A DNA stretch of 64,000 bases from Cinnamomum chago. Taxonomy: Eukaryota; Streptophyta; Magnoliopsida; Laurales; Lauraceae. Shown piece by piece: positions 46,701 to 59,272 of this stretch (its first letter is position 1; each line of letters begins with the position of its first letter). Below the pieces are notes generated by a model, which saw nothing but the letters and a program-made list of their open reading frames with translations, searched no databases and was not told the origin of the DNA. Both the position numbers and the translations under genes were made by a program. The stretch lies in contig CP142456.1 of the NCBI GenBank assembly GCA_038049695.1, positions 77,213,422 through 77,277,421 of the forward strand. The letters run 5' to 3'.

Positions 46701-49700
46701 GAGCCTCCGGGCGCCCAAAATGATCAAACGGGCTCCGTTGCCCGTCGAACATGACGAGCATGGGTCCAAAGTCATTCGTGACTTGCAGGAACTGACAGAA
46801 CGAGATTCCAAATCCCGGATTGGCCGTACAGTTGAAACGTATTTTTTGAGTTAAAACTTTCGCTTAAAACCTAGAAAACGGGCCTCAGGGCGCCCAAAAT
46901 GAGCAAACGGGGTTCGTTTTCCGTGAAAAATGACGGGCACGGGCCCCTAGTCATTCATGACTTGCAGGAACTGACGGAATGACATTTCCAATCCCGGATT
47001 GACCGTACAGTTGAAACATAGGTTTAAGTTAAGATGTTATTTTAAAACTTAGAAAACGGGCCTCCAGGCGCCCAAAATGAGGAAACGGGGTCCGTTGCCC
47101 GTGAAACTTGACGGGCACGGGCCCCTAGTCATTCATGACTTGCAGGAACTGACAGAACGAGATTCCGAATCCCGGATTGCCCGTACAGTTGAAACGTATG
47201 TTTAAGTTAGAACGTTAGTTTAAAACTTAGAAAACGGGCCTCCGGGCGCCCAAAATTATCAAACGGGCTCCGTTGCCCGTGAAGCTTGACGGACACAGGC
47301 CCCTAGTCATTCATGAAATGTAGGAACTGACGGAACGAGATTCTGAATTCCGGATTGCCCGTACAGTTGAAACGTGGGTTTAAGTTAGAACGTTAGCTTA
47401 AAACTTAGAAAACGAGCCTCCGGCCGCCCAAACTGATCAAACGGGCTCCGTTGCCCTTGAAACCTGACGGGTACGAGTCCATAGTCATTCATGACTTACA
47501 GTAACTGACGGAACGAGATTTCGAATCCCGGATTGCGCGTACAGTTGAAACGTAGGTTTAAGTTAGAATGTTAGCTTAAAACTTAGAAAACGGGCCTCCG
47601 GGCACCCAAAATGATCTAACGGTCTCCGTTGCCCATGAAGCTTGACGGACATGGGGCCATAGTCATTAATGACTTGTAGGAACTGACGGAACGAGATTCC
47701 GACTCCCGGATTGCTCGTACAGTTAAAACGTATGTTTATGTTAGAACGTTACCTTAAAACTTAAAAAAGGGGGCCTCTGGGCGCCCAAAATGAGCAAACG
47801 AGGTCCGTTGCCCGTGAAACTTGACGGGCATGGGACCCCAGTCATTCATGACTTGCAGGAACTGACAGAACGAGATTCCGAATCCCGGATTGCCCGTACA
47901 ATTGAAACGTAGGTTTAAGTTAGAACTTTAGCTTAAAACTTAGAAAACGAGCTTCCGGGCGCCCAAAATGAACAAACGGGCTCCGTTGCCCGTCGAACAT
48001 GACGGGCATGGGTCCAAAGTCATTCATGACTTGCAGGAACTGACAGAACGAGATTCCAAATCCCGGATTGGCCGTACAGTTGAAACGTATGTTAAAGTTA
48101 AAACTTTAGCTCAAAACCTAGAAAACGGGCCTCCGGGCGCCCAAAATGAGCAAACGGGGTTCGTTGTCCGTGAAAAATGACGGGCACGGGCCCCTAGTCA
48201 TTCATGACTTACAGGAATTGACGGAACGAGGTTTCCAATCCCGGATTGGCCGTACAGTTGAAACATAGGTTTAAGTTAAAACGTTATTTTAAAACTTAGA
48301 AAACGGGCCTCCAGGCACCCAAAATGAGCAAACGGGGTCCGTTGCCAGTGAAACTTGACTGGCACAAGCCCCTAGTCATTCATGACTTGTAGGAATGGAC
48401 GGAACGAGATTCCGATTCCCGGATTGCCCGTACAGTTGAAACGTAGGTTTAAGTTAGAACGTTAGCTTAAAATTTAGAAAACGAGCCTCCGGCCGCCCAA
48501 ACTGATCAAACGGGCTCCGTTGCCCTTGAAACTTGACGGGTACGGGGCCATAGTCATTCATGACTTACAGGAACTGACGGAACGAGATTTTGAATCCCGG
48601 ATTGCGCGTACAGTTGAATCGTAGGTTTAAGTTAGAACATTAACTTAAAACTTAGAAAACGGGCCTCCGGGCGCCCAAAATGACCAACAGGCTCCGTTGC
48701 CCGTGAAACTTGACGGGCACGGGGCCATAGTCATTCAGGACTTCCAGGAACTGACAGAACGAGATTCCGAATCCCGGATTGGCCGTACAGTTGAAACATT
48801 GGCTTAAGTTAAAACGTTATTTTAAAACTTAGAAAACGGACCTCTAGGCGCCTAAAATGAGGAAACGGGGTCCGTTGCCCGTGAAACTTGACGGCCACGG
48901 GCCTTTAGTTATTCATGACTTGCAAGAACAGACGGAACGAGATTCTGAATCCCGGATTGCCCGTACAGCTGAAACGTAGGTTTAACTTAGAACGTTAGCT
49001 TAAAACTTAGAAAACGGGCCTCCGGGTGCCCAAAAGGATCAAACGGGCTCTGTTGCCCATGAAGCTTGACGGACACGGGGCCATAGTCATTCTTGACTTG
49101 CAGGAACTGACGGAACGAGATTCCGACTCCCGGATTGCTCGTACAGTTGAAACGTATGTTTATGTTAGAACGTTCGCTTAAAACTTGAAAAAGGGGGCCT
49201 CCGGGCGCCCCAAATGAGCAAACGGGGTCCGTTGCCCGTGAAACTTGACGGGCATGGGGCCCCAGTCATTAATGACTTGTAGGAACTGACGGAACGAGAT
49301 TCCGAACCCTGGATTGCCCGTACAGTTGAAACGTAGGTTTAAGTTAAAACTTTAGCTTAAAACTTAGAAAACGAGCCTCCGGGCGCCCAAAATGATCAAA
49401 CGGGCTCCGTTGCCCGTCGAACATTATGGGCATGGGTCCAAAGTCATTCATGACTTGTAGGAACTGACGGAACGAGATTCCAAATCCCGGATTGGCGGAA
49501 CAGTTGAAACGTATGTTTAAGTTAAAACTTTAGCTTAAAACCTAGAAAACGGGCCTCCGGGCGCCCAAAATGAGCAAACGAGGTTCGTTGTCTGTGAAAA
49601 ATGACGGGCACGGGCCTGTAGTCATTCATGACTTGCAGGAACTGACGGAACGAGATCTCCAATCCCGGATTGGCCGTACAGTTGAAACATAAGTTTAAGT

Positions 49701-52509
49701 TAAAACGTTATTTTAAAACTTAGAAAACGGGCCTCCAGGCGCCCAAAATGAGCAAACGGGGTCCGTTGCCCGTGAAACTTGACGAGCACAGGCCTCTAGT
49801 CATTCATGACTTGTAGGAACCGACGGAACGAGATTCTGAATCCCGGATTGCCCGTACAATTGAAACGTAGGTTTAAGTTAGATCGTTAGCTTAAAACTTA
49901 GAAAACGAGCCTCTGGCCGCCCAAACTGATCAAACGGGCTCCGTTGCCCTTGAAACTTGACGGGTACGGGACCATAGTCATTCATGACTTACAGGAACTG
50001 ACGGAACGAGATTTCGAATCCCAGATTGCGCGTACAGTTGAAACGTAGGTTTAAGTTAGAACGTTAACTTATAACTTAGAAAACGGGCCTCTAGGGGCGC
50101 CCAAAATGATCAAACGAGCTCCGTTGCCCGTGAAACTTGACGGGCACAAGCCCCTAGTCATTCATGACTTGCAGGAACTGACGGAACGAGATTTCGAATC
50201 CCGGATTGGCCGTACAGTTGAAACATTGCTTTAAGTTAAAACGTTATTTTAAAACTTAGAAAACGGGCCTCTAGGCGCCCAAAATGAGGAAACGGGGTCC
50301 GTTGCCAGTGAAACTTGACGGACACGGGCCCCTAGTCATTCATGACTTGCAGGAACTGACGGAATGAGATTCCGAATCCCGGATTACCCGTACAGTTGAA
50401 ACGTAGGTTTAAGTTAGAACGTTTGCTTAAAACTTAGAAAACAGGCCTCCGGGCTCCCAAAATGATCAAACGGGCTCCGTTACCCGTGAAGCTTGACGGA
50501 CACGGGGCCATAGTCATTCATGACTTGCAGGAACTGGCAGAACGAGATTCCGACTCCCGGATTGCTCGTACAGTTGAAATGTATGTTTATGTTAGAACGT
50601 TAGCTTAAAACTTAAAAAAGGGGGCTTCCGGGCGCCCAAAATGAGCAAACTGGGTCCGTTGCCCGTGAAACTTGACGGGCATGGGGCCCCAGTCATTCAT
50701 GACTTGCAGGAACTGACGGAACGAGATTCTGAATCCCGGATTGGACGTACAATTGAAACGTAGGTTTAAGTTAGAACTTTAGTTTAAAACTTAGAAAACG
50801 AGCCTCCGGGCACCCAAAATGATCAAACGGGCTCCGTTGCCCGTCGAACATGACGGGCATGAGTCCAAAGTCATTCATGACTTGCACGAACTGACTGAAA
50901 TAGATTCCAAATCCCGGATTGGCCGTATAGTTGAAACGTATGTTTAAGTTAAAACTTTAGGTTAAAACCTAGAAAACGGGCCTCCGGGCGCCCAAAATGA
51001 GCAAACGGGGTTCGTTGCCCGTGAAAAATAACGGGCACGGGCCCCTAGTCATTCATGACTTGCTGCAATTGATGGAACGAAATTTACAATCCCGGATTGG
51101 CCGTACAGTTGAAACATAGGTTTAAGTTAAAACGTTATTTTAAAACTTAGAAAACGGGCCTCCAGGCGCCCAAAATGAGCAAACGGTTTGACGGCCACAG
51201 GGCCCTAGTCATTCATGACTTGCAGGAACTGACGGAACGAGATTCCGAATCCCGGATTACCCGTACAGTTGAAACGTAGGTTTAAATTAGAACGTTAGCT
51301 TAAAACTTAGAAAAACGAGCCTCCGGCCGCCCAAACTGATCAAACGGGCTCCGTTACCCTTGAAACTTGACGGGTACGGGACCATAGTCATTCTTAACTT
51401 ACAGGAACTGACGGAATGAGATTTTGAATCCCGGATTGCGCGTACAGTTGAAACGTAGGTTTAAGTTAGAACGTTAACTTAAAACTTAAAAAACGGGCCT
51501 CCGGGCGCCCAAAATGATCAAACGGGCTCCGTTGCCCGTGAAACTTGACGGGTACGGGGCCATAGTCATTCAGGACTTGCAGGAACTGATAGAATGAGAT
51601 TCCGAATCCCGGATTGGTCGTACAGTTGAAACATTGGTTTAAGTTAAAACGTTATTTTAAAACTTAGAAAACGGGCCTCTAGGCGCCCAAAATGAGGAAA
51701 CGGGGTCCGTTGCCCGTGAAACTTGACGGGCACGGGTTCCTAGTCATGCATGACTTGCTGGAACTGACGGAACGAGATTCCGAGTCCCGGATTGCCCGTA
51801 CAGTTGAAACGTAGGTTTAACTTAGAACGTTAGCTTAAAACTTAGAAAACGGGCCTCTGGGCGCCCAAAATGAGTAAACGGGGTCCGTTGCCAGTGAAAC
51901 TTGACCGGCATAGGGCTCTAGTCATTCATTACTTGCCGGAACTGACGGGACGAGATTCCGAATCCCGGATTGCCCGTACAGTTGAAACGTAGGTTTAAGT
52001 TAGAACGTTAGCTTAAAACTTAGAAAACGAGTCTCCGGGCGCCCAAAATGATCAAACGGACTCCGTTGCCCGTGAAACTTGACGGGCACGGGTCCCTAGT
52101 TATTCATGACTTGCAGGAACTAACAGAACGAGATTCTGAATCCCGGATTGCTCGTACAGTTGAGACGTAGGTTTAACTTAAAACGTTAGCTTAAAACTTA
52201 GAAAACAGGCCTCCGGGTGCCCAAAATGATCAAACGGGCTCCGTTGCCCTTGGAATTTGACGGACATGGGGCCATAGTCATTCATGACTTGTAGGAACTG
52301 ACGGAACGAGATTCCGAGTCCCGGATTGCTCGTACAGTTGAAATATAGGTTTATGCTAGAACGTTAGCTTAAATCTTAGAAAACGGGCATCCGGGCGCCC
52401 AAAATGAGCAAACGGGCTCCGTTGCCCATGAAAATCTACGGGCACGGGGCCATAGCTATTCATGACTTGCAGGAACTGACAGAACGAGATTCCGACTCCC
52501 GGATTGCTC
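43711..52509. repeat. 178-bp satellite array, about 49 copies, with higher-order repeats
   Basis: The unit runs from 'ggtttaagttagaacgttag' through 'ttagaaaacgggcctccggg', 'cgcccaaaatgagcaaacgg', 'cgttgcccgtgaaacttgac' and 'tagtcattcatgacttgcag' to 'gattgcccgtacagttgaaa'. Unit starts at 43883, 44061, 44239 and 44417 give a period of exactly 178. One unit near 45925 lacks about 75 bp and one near 51186 is also shortened. Marker variants recur every seven to eight units: the ggggg variant at 46521, 47769, 49193 and 50620, and the gtgaaaaatgac variant at 46923, 48170, 49594 and 51021. No protein is encoded; open frames here are chance. The array lies between the second transposition gene and the right arm of the CACTA element. 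Confidence 0.97.
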
Positions 52510-53241
52510 GGATCCATCGCAGCACCCTACACGGCCAAATCCTTTTTTTTTCTTTTTCTGTAATTGTAATGGATTTTATTTGTCGAAACTTTTGTAATGT
52601 TGTTAATATAATTAATATAAACCTTTCTTTTGTTATTAGTAATTTTTAACTGATGGCAGTAAAACTTTCTTTTGTTATTAGTAATTTTTAACTGATGGCA
52701 TTAGTTGTATATAATACATTCATGTACAGGTATAAAAAGCAGGAAAAAAATTCAGAAATTTTAGAAATATAGTAAAAAAAGTTAGTAGTATTAGCGGCCG
52801 CCTAAAAGTAACTATTAGCGACCGTTATGGCTGCCGCTAATAGTCTTAAACATTTTAAAAAATTAAAAAAATTACAAAAATTAAATTAATAGCGACCGCC
52901 AGTGCAACTATTAGCGACCGATATGGCGGTCGCTAATAATTAAAAAAAATATAAAAATATAAAAAATTTGAAAAAAAAAAAGTTTTAGTGACGGCATTTC
53001 GATCTGTTTTTAGCGACCACTGTGGTGGCCGCAAATGGCCTTAATTTTTTTTTGAAAAAAGTATTAGCGACCGCCACCTGGCGGCCGCTAATACTTTGAT
53101 GGTCGTTAATACTGTTTGCGACGAGCCAATTGCGTCGGCTGTTGCGCGGTCGCTAGGCAGTCGCTAAAACACTTTAGCGACCGCGAGACAACTTTTAGAG
53201 ACGGCTTTTGGCGGTCGCTAAAAGTCCCTTTTCTAGTAGTG
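52510..53241. repeat. Right arm of the 19.7-kb CACTA element
   Basis: After 250 bp of AT-rich DNA that includes a 36-bp tandem duplication (about 52624-52697, 'ctttcttttgttattagtaa' twice), the arm holds many gcgaccgcc and ggcggtcgc words in both orientations from 52792 to 53222, then the terminal TTCTAGTAGTG. These repeated words match those next to the left end and are the probable transposase or accessory-protein binding sites. Confidence 0.8.
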
Positions 53242-54067
53242 TATCCAATTTCTTTCAGTTTTATTCATTTTGCAGGTTGCTTCCCTGCAGATTATATTTA
53301 CCAAATGCCTTCATACTTTTGTTTTGCGTCTCATATCTAATGTCTGGATGAGTTGAATCTTGATCCTCTCAGATTGTGAATCATATTTTGGAAATTCATT
53401 ATTCAAATAGTAAAGGAATATTTTTTTTAAAGTATAAAATAGGAAGATTCTTAAAAAGAGTATAAAAATTCTGAATCGATCTCAAAAAAGTAAATGGAGA
53501 TTTGAATATTTCAAAAATAATAATAATAATAATTCACAATTCTTTCAATCAAATCATTTCGATAAATTCTCTTTAAAGAAATGACAAAAAGAAATTAAAT
53601 AAGTTTGAATTTGAATAGTGCATCTTGTTGAAAGGGTTATATATGTATAAACTCAATTGAATTCCATTAACAAAAGTTAAAGTGGCGTATTATCTCAATG
53701 TATTAATATTCGTATATGGAGATTTGATCATGTTAAGATGGATACAAAGAAAGTGGCACATAGATTGGCGAAGGAAGCTTTACTCGAACCGACATATCAT
53801 AGTTGGAAAGACTGTACTCCACAATTTATTCATGATTTTGTGATCCTCAAATGTGATATTGCACATCATTCTTAATGCAATACGATATTCTCTCTCTCTA
53901 TATATATATGTGTGAAGAATATTCATGTGCATCCATCCCTCACCCTAGAGATGCTTTCATAATTGAATATTTTCATGTACAAAAAGAGGAAAAGTACTAT
54001 TTTGTCATATGCATAAAAGGAATATGCATGTGCAAAAAGAAAAAATTTCCTCATTCTATGGTGAGGG
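53242..54067. other. Intergenic DNA, no gene seen
   Basis: AT-rich and without recognisable coding. The last 150 bp (53930-54067) contain 'ccatccctcaccctag' and 'tctatggtgaggg', words shared with the fold-back element at 2899-3044. The next CACTA element seems to have landed in a degraded member of that family. Confidence 0.45.
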
Positions 54068-55239
54068 CACTACAAGAAATTTAGGCTGTTGCGACGAAAT
54101 TTGATGACGAATTTTTTTTTTGTCTTAAAAGAACACCCAAAGGGGACGAAATATAAATTTTGTCGTCTATTTTCATTTTTTTCAAAAGTATAGGAGACGA
54201 AAATAAAATTTCGTCTATAAAAATATGGCGCCAATTTGTTTTGTGTTGGCGCCAATTATTTTAGCTCATTAGAGACGAAAATTGTTGTAACAAAATATAA
54301 TTTTTTTTTTGTGACGAACGTAATTCGTCACCAATAAAGATAAGTTATGGAAGACGAACATATTTCATCACCAAAATAAGGCGCCAATTTCATTTGCTTT
54401 TGTGCGGATTATTTTAGTTCATTGGAGACGAACATTTTTGTCACAAAATATAATTTATTTTTGTGACGAACTTAATTCGTCACTAATAAGGATAAGTTAT
54501 GGAAGAAGAAAATATTTCGTCACTAGAATAAGGTGTCAATTTCATTTGCGGGCGCGAATTATTTTAGCTCATTGGAGACGAAATTTTTTGTAACAAAATA
54601 TAATTTGTTTTTGCGACGAACGTAATTCGTCACCAATAAGGATAAGTTATAGATAACGAACATATTTCGTCACCAAAATAAGACGCCAATTTCATTTGCA
54701 TTGGCGCGAATTATTTTAGTTCATTGGAGACAAAAAAAATTGTCACAAAATATAATTTATTTTTGTGACGAACATAATTCGTCACTATTAAGGATAAGTT
54801 ATGGAAAACGAAAATATTTGGTCACCAAAATAAGACGCCAATTTCATTTGCAGTGGCACCAATTTCGTTCGCACTTGAGCCTATTCCTCTCTTATAAGTA
54901 TTGCTTTGGAAAAGCCTTTAAAATGACTAAAATGACCCCCCTAAGGCCCTAACGTCCATCCCCCCCCCCCCCCCCACCCCAATCCAACGCCCCTTTTCCA
55001 AAACCCATTTCCCCCTTTGCCCCTCCATCTATCCCGGTCTCTCTTTTCCAAAACCCTTTTCCCCCTTTTCCAAAACCCTTTTCCAGAAGAGGAGAGAAGA
55101 ACCCTATTCCCCATTTTCCAAAACCCTTTTCCAGAAGAAGAGAGAAGAACCCTTTTCCCCATTTTTCAAAACCCTTTTCCAACATCTCCCACCCATCGTC
55201 TCAAGCAGCAGCCCCATGGCCCATTATTGGCCCCCAAGC

Positions 55240-55428
55240 ACACTAGGACACAAACCCAATTATGATTTTATAAGAACTATGAATGCATGCAATAAACTGA
55301 CTGCTAGAATGAACCCAACTATATGTTCAAAGGATACTTATGGTAAGACCGGCTCTCTTCTTTTGTGTGAACGAGCGGACCAACTCGGCCCTAGCATATA
55401 TGAAACCTGTGTCTCAGCCTGCGTTTAA
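55240..55428 (+). other. Unrecognised open segment in CACTA copy 2
   Basis: The frame 55216-55428 reads NYDFIRTMNACNKLTARMNP, then ERADQLGPSIYETCVSACV. It starts where homology to the sister element (28214) ends, so it is element-specific sequence, perhaps captured. The source is not recognised. Confidence 0.3.
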
Positions 55429-55574
55429 AATGGATTGTTCCTTCACATGATTTTGTTTCCTTTTGCAGTTTTAATTACAGTAGTAAAGAAAGGGTAGTAC
55501 ACTATATGTTATGTTGATGACCCTTTTGTCCAAACCGATTAGAAATTTAGAAACTTATTAAGTTTATAATTCAG

Positions 55575-55809
55575 GTATGTCAAGAGTCGAAGCGATAAGC
55601 AGTTACAAGACCCTGAATATGAGGATACAACAACCACATGTGATCCTGAAGATACAACTGGAACTGGAGCTCCAATTGTTCCATGTGGTCTTATAGCCTG
55701 GAGTTTGTTCAATGACACATACAGCTTCAGCCGCAACAAGGAAGATCTGGTTGTCAATAAGAAGGACATTTCCTGGAAGAGTGATAGAGATGGTAAATTT
55801 AGCGACAAG
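55575..55809 (+). pseudogene. Captured exon of an ALA-interacting subunit (ALIS, CDC50/LEM3 family)
   Basis: Behind a ttcag acceptor the frame reads YVKSRSDKQLQDPEYED, then a Cys-containing spacer, then IVPCGLIAWSLFNDTYSF and NKKDISWKSDRDGKF. This is the conserved exoplasmic region of the beta-subunit of P4-type lipid flippases (family signature: RYVKSR...IVPCGLIAWS-FNDT-FSF). The start, the second transmembrane segment and the C-terminus are absent. Whether the exon ends at gacaag|gtcttt (55809) is inferred. It is a captured piece on the + strand of the element. Confidence 0.85.
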
Positions 55810-57145
55810 GTCTTTTCCGTGATTTTTTTCTCTCATGTGAAAAAGGGCCTGGGAGTGGTTGATTTTTGTTTTTTTTTTCTTGTATCATTGTGTGGTTTTG
55901 TCGGTAGTTTCTAATTTACAGTTTGAAGTTTGTATTTGCTTGATTTGGATTGGGAAGCAAGAGTTTAGTAAATGAGTTTTGCTTGTTTTGTATTGTTATT
56001 TCTCATGAGATTTGTTTTATTCAGTTCTTAATTTGTTTTGTATTGTTATTTCTATTGTTAATTTTTGATGAGAAGAATTGAGCAAGAAAGAAAGAAAAAT
56101 GGGAGTGTTATTGTTGATTCTGTTGATGGGTTTTGTGGTGTGGTGGGGGGCTCTCATTTTTGCTGGGTTTTGATGGGAAACAAATTGCAGAGCATATATG
56201 AAGTTATGGTTTTGGGTGTTGCAGGCAATGCTCAGATGAGGGTTGGGATGTGATGGGGTGCTTTAATGATGTGTTAATTGATATGGCTATAGTGGTTTGC
56301 AATCCGTGAGTGATTAAAATAAATAGGGCTGGGTCAGTTTATCTTAATCAAGACTCAAGAGTAACTTTAGTTGTCACATATACTCAAAGAAAATAAAGTT
56401 CATTGATTATAAACAATCCAAGTTGATGGAAATTTTACTGTGATTGAGAAATAAGTTCTTAAGTTTGATATAAATCAGACCAAGTTGCAAGGAGATGGTC
56501 CTTCCCATTCCACTAGGAGGGGGGGGGGGGATTTATTGTCATCCATTTTCCACTTGAAAAGAATGGGGGTTTTGCAAGAGATATCTCTTGTTCCATATGA
56601 TTTAGCTGATCTTTCAGATGAGGGAAGCTTCTTGGTCTTACAAATGTGCTACCTAGTATTACTTTAGTTTACTGCTTTCCTCTCTATCTACTTTTGTTTA
56701 GCAACACATCCCTATACTTCATAACATTCTTTCCATCTAATGCCTGATGGTGATCACAATTCACATCCAACATCACTCTCACACGCTTCTCTCCTGAATC
56801 CTGTGATCTGGTTATAATCTTACTGATGGAGATGGTGCATGTAAGTGAGTACTGAATCATAAATTGGACTATTCAAGTCATGTTAGTTAAGCATGTTGTT
56901 ATGCTTATATCTTCTTATCTAACATCTGAATCAAAAAGTGGTCAACATGACTTTTGTGCATCAGTGAGCGAGATTGATTTTTGGTTTTGGAATCAGGTCG
57001 ATCTGACTTCAGGTTTTGAAGTTATGAATTTTCTACTGGAGACAACTCTGCTTCACTCAGGTTGCTGTTTTTCTGTGACCAGTCAGCTTCAAGGTGATTT
57101 TACACTACTTTCCATTCAATCTGGGTTAAATCTCAAAACATGAAA
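55810..57145. other. CACTA copy 2 interior, no gene recognised
   Basis: T-rich, intron-like sequence follows the ALIS exon. A G run lies at about 56519-56530. Short open frames (56065-56253, 56880-57143) match nothing I know. It may be intronic or flanking sequence captured with the ALIS exon. Confidence 0.45.
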
Positions 57146-57899
57146 CACTACAAAAAAAAGGACTTTTAGTCTCGCTTTTAAATTGAGCTTTTGTGTCGCT
57201 TTTACAATAAAGTGACACAGTATGGTCTGATGTGTCACTTTAGAAGAGGAGTAAACGAGGAGGAGGTTTGTTGTGTCACTTTTCTAAACAAAAGTGACAC
57301 AAGAAGTTTGGTTGTTCTTTTCTTTCAGGAAATAGAAAAAAAAAGCGACACATGAATTTGGGCGGGTACTTAGAAAGTGATGATTTGGGCAGGTGTCCCC
57401 TCCATCTTATATCCCATTCCTTTGTTCCCCCCATACCTCATTCCTTTGGTACCCAAATACCCCAACGATCAGACCCATCCCCTTGAGGAGTGTCTGAGAC
57501 GATCGACAGGTGCACATCACCTCAGTACCCCCCATCCCTCCAATCCTCACGCACCTCAGTAGCCCATCCCTCCAATCCTCCCTTGCATCATCTCCATTCA
57601 CACAACCCAGGCGATCACCTTCAGCCCTACGCATCATCAGCCAGCCTCCCATCTCCATCTCCATCGCAGCCATCACTACAAGAAATATAAGCATTAACGT
57701 TGAAAAAGCGGGCGGAAAAGAACAAGCACTAGAAATCAAATGAAAGGAAGTAGGAGGAAAGTTTGAAAATAAAAACCCTAGCCTCTCTCTCTCTCCAAGT
57801 ATGTTCATTTCACAGCACTCACAAGAGAAAGACTCTCTCTCTCTCTCTCCACTTCTCTCTTTCACAGCACTCACAAGAGAAAGACTCTCTCTCTCTCTC

Positions 57900-58367
57900 A
57901 TGGCAGCTTCAACCACAGCAAAAGAACCCACCACGCCCCCACCTCCAGTTATAGGGAAAGCAGGAAGATACACTGTCTTCCTCACTCCTCCCTCCACTCC
58001 AAAACCCCGTCAAAGTCCCACCTTAGATTCTCCTAAAATCCCTCCCCAGACTGAATTTCCAAGATTCCCCCTCCTGTCCGGCCTCCCCCTCAGCAATTTC
58101 CCCAAAAGCCGACCCCCAACTCCTCCCCATTTGGGTTCTTCTGGAACGCCGTTACCAGAGTCCAAGATTGTAACTTTATCCAATCCATGGCTTCTTTTCT
58201 CATTTTTTTTTAATCTAGGTCTTACTTATTTTGTAATCTAATGGGATTCTTTTGTGGTGGATTTGGCAGTTCATTCTAACGTGGATGAGTATTTGGCAGA
58301 TTGGTTTGGATTGAATCAGTCCAAGTATCAGTGGGCGTTGAACGATTACTATGAGAGCAATGAAATT
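57900..58367 (+). pseudogene. Captured gene segment, Pro-rich plant protein of unknown function
   Basis: A (TC)n-rich leader (57780-57899) leads to ATG 57900 and a Pro/Thr/Ser-rich frame (AASTTAKEPTTPPPPVIGKA, then GRYTVFLTPPSTP) up to a possible donor at 58170. A second exon (58270-58367, ending before gtgagt) reads DEYLADWFGLNQSKYQWALN, then DYYES. The second block looks like a conserved plant protein, but I cannot name it. The reading frame across the intron is off by one at the most obvious donor, so the junction is uncertain or damaged. Confidence 0.5.
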
Positions 58368-59272
58368 GTGAGTTTCTTCTGATCTTCAGTTTGGGTTTTT
58401 TTTTTTTTTTTTTTTGGGTTTGTTTAGATGTGTCCCAGATTGGATTTGATTTGGGTTTTTCTTCTGGAAAAATCAGATATTTTTATGTTTCCCTGATGAG
58501 GTTGGAGATTGTGAGTAAAATCAGTATTTCTTATGGGTGCTGATGAATTGGATTAAGAAATTCCGAATCTCAGCACTGTTTTAATTCATTTTCTTATGGG
58601 TGCTGATGAATTTCGCTTGCCTCTTACCAGAAAGGCCCACAGCTGTTGCATACCTCTCAAAATAACTTATCTATTGAGACACACATCTATGATCTCACGC
58701 GTGCACACCCCTCCCTAACCAGACAATTAACCGTGGTTGACCCAAAGTCATTTCATGAAAGAACCATTTCATGCTGTTTTTGTAGGTTTCAGATAGAGTT
58801 ATAAAACCACCACCAATGTTTTAGCATCCATTTGGGAGCCATTGAAACCCACCCTCACAGAAGTCATCACTTGTAATGGTTGGCATATCAATTACTTGAA
58901 ACACATTCAAGCTAACATGGAGAAATCAGCAGCAGTTATCTCATCCAAACTAAAATTAACACACCCTCAGCCTTACTAAGTAAAACAATGATGATATTGT
59001 CATAAATTCAATGTCATGAAAACCATAATTGGAAGTTTTCATATGCTCATACATCTTATCAAGTGCAAATTACAGTAATCAAGCATAAGTTAGCTCAAAC
59101 ATGGAATGTCTGGAAACAGACTAGCGGAAGGCAACTTTTCATATGCTCATCAGCCTATTTCTTCATGGAACCTGTCTTGTTGCAAATTTCTTTTCATGAT
59201 TTCTTCATCAATACTTACTAAAAGATTTTCTTTTTCTTTTTCTTCTATACAATTCTTTTTCCTGTTTATCAG

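Larger units (their letters stand above)
33587..53241 (+). mobile_element. 19.7-kb CACTA element with transposition genes and a 178-bp satellite array
   Basis: The element begins CACTACTAGAAATTTGACC and ends GGGACTTTTAGCGACC-type sequence in complement, closing with TTTTCTAGTAGTG. The three bases outside are AAT on the left and TAT on the right, a one-base mismatch to a perfect duplication. Both arms (33610-33700 and 52790-53225) are rich in gcgaccgcc/ggcggtcgc words, likely subterminal binding sites. Order on the + strand: CT-rich leader, about 4 kb without recognised genes, a TNP2-type transposase (38218-41678), a second transposition gene (41788-43672), about 49 units of a 178-bp tandem repeat (43711-52509), and the right arm. 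Only TAG stops in the two genes keep it from looking autonomous. Confidence 0.92.

Noticed and set aside
47968-48180. Open frames inside the 178-bp array (also 52404-52649)
   Set aside because: They arise from one monomer register and are not conserved between neighbouring monomers. No start context, splice sites or domain is present.
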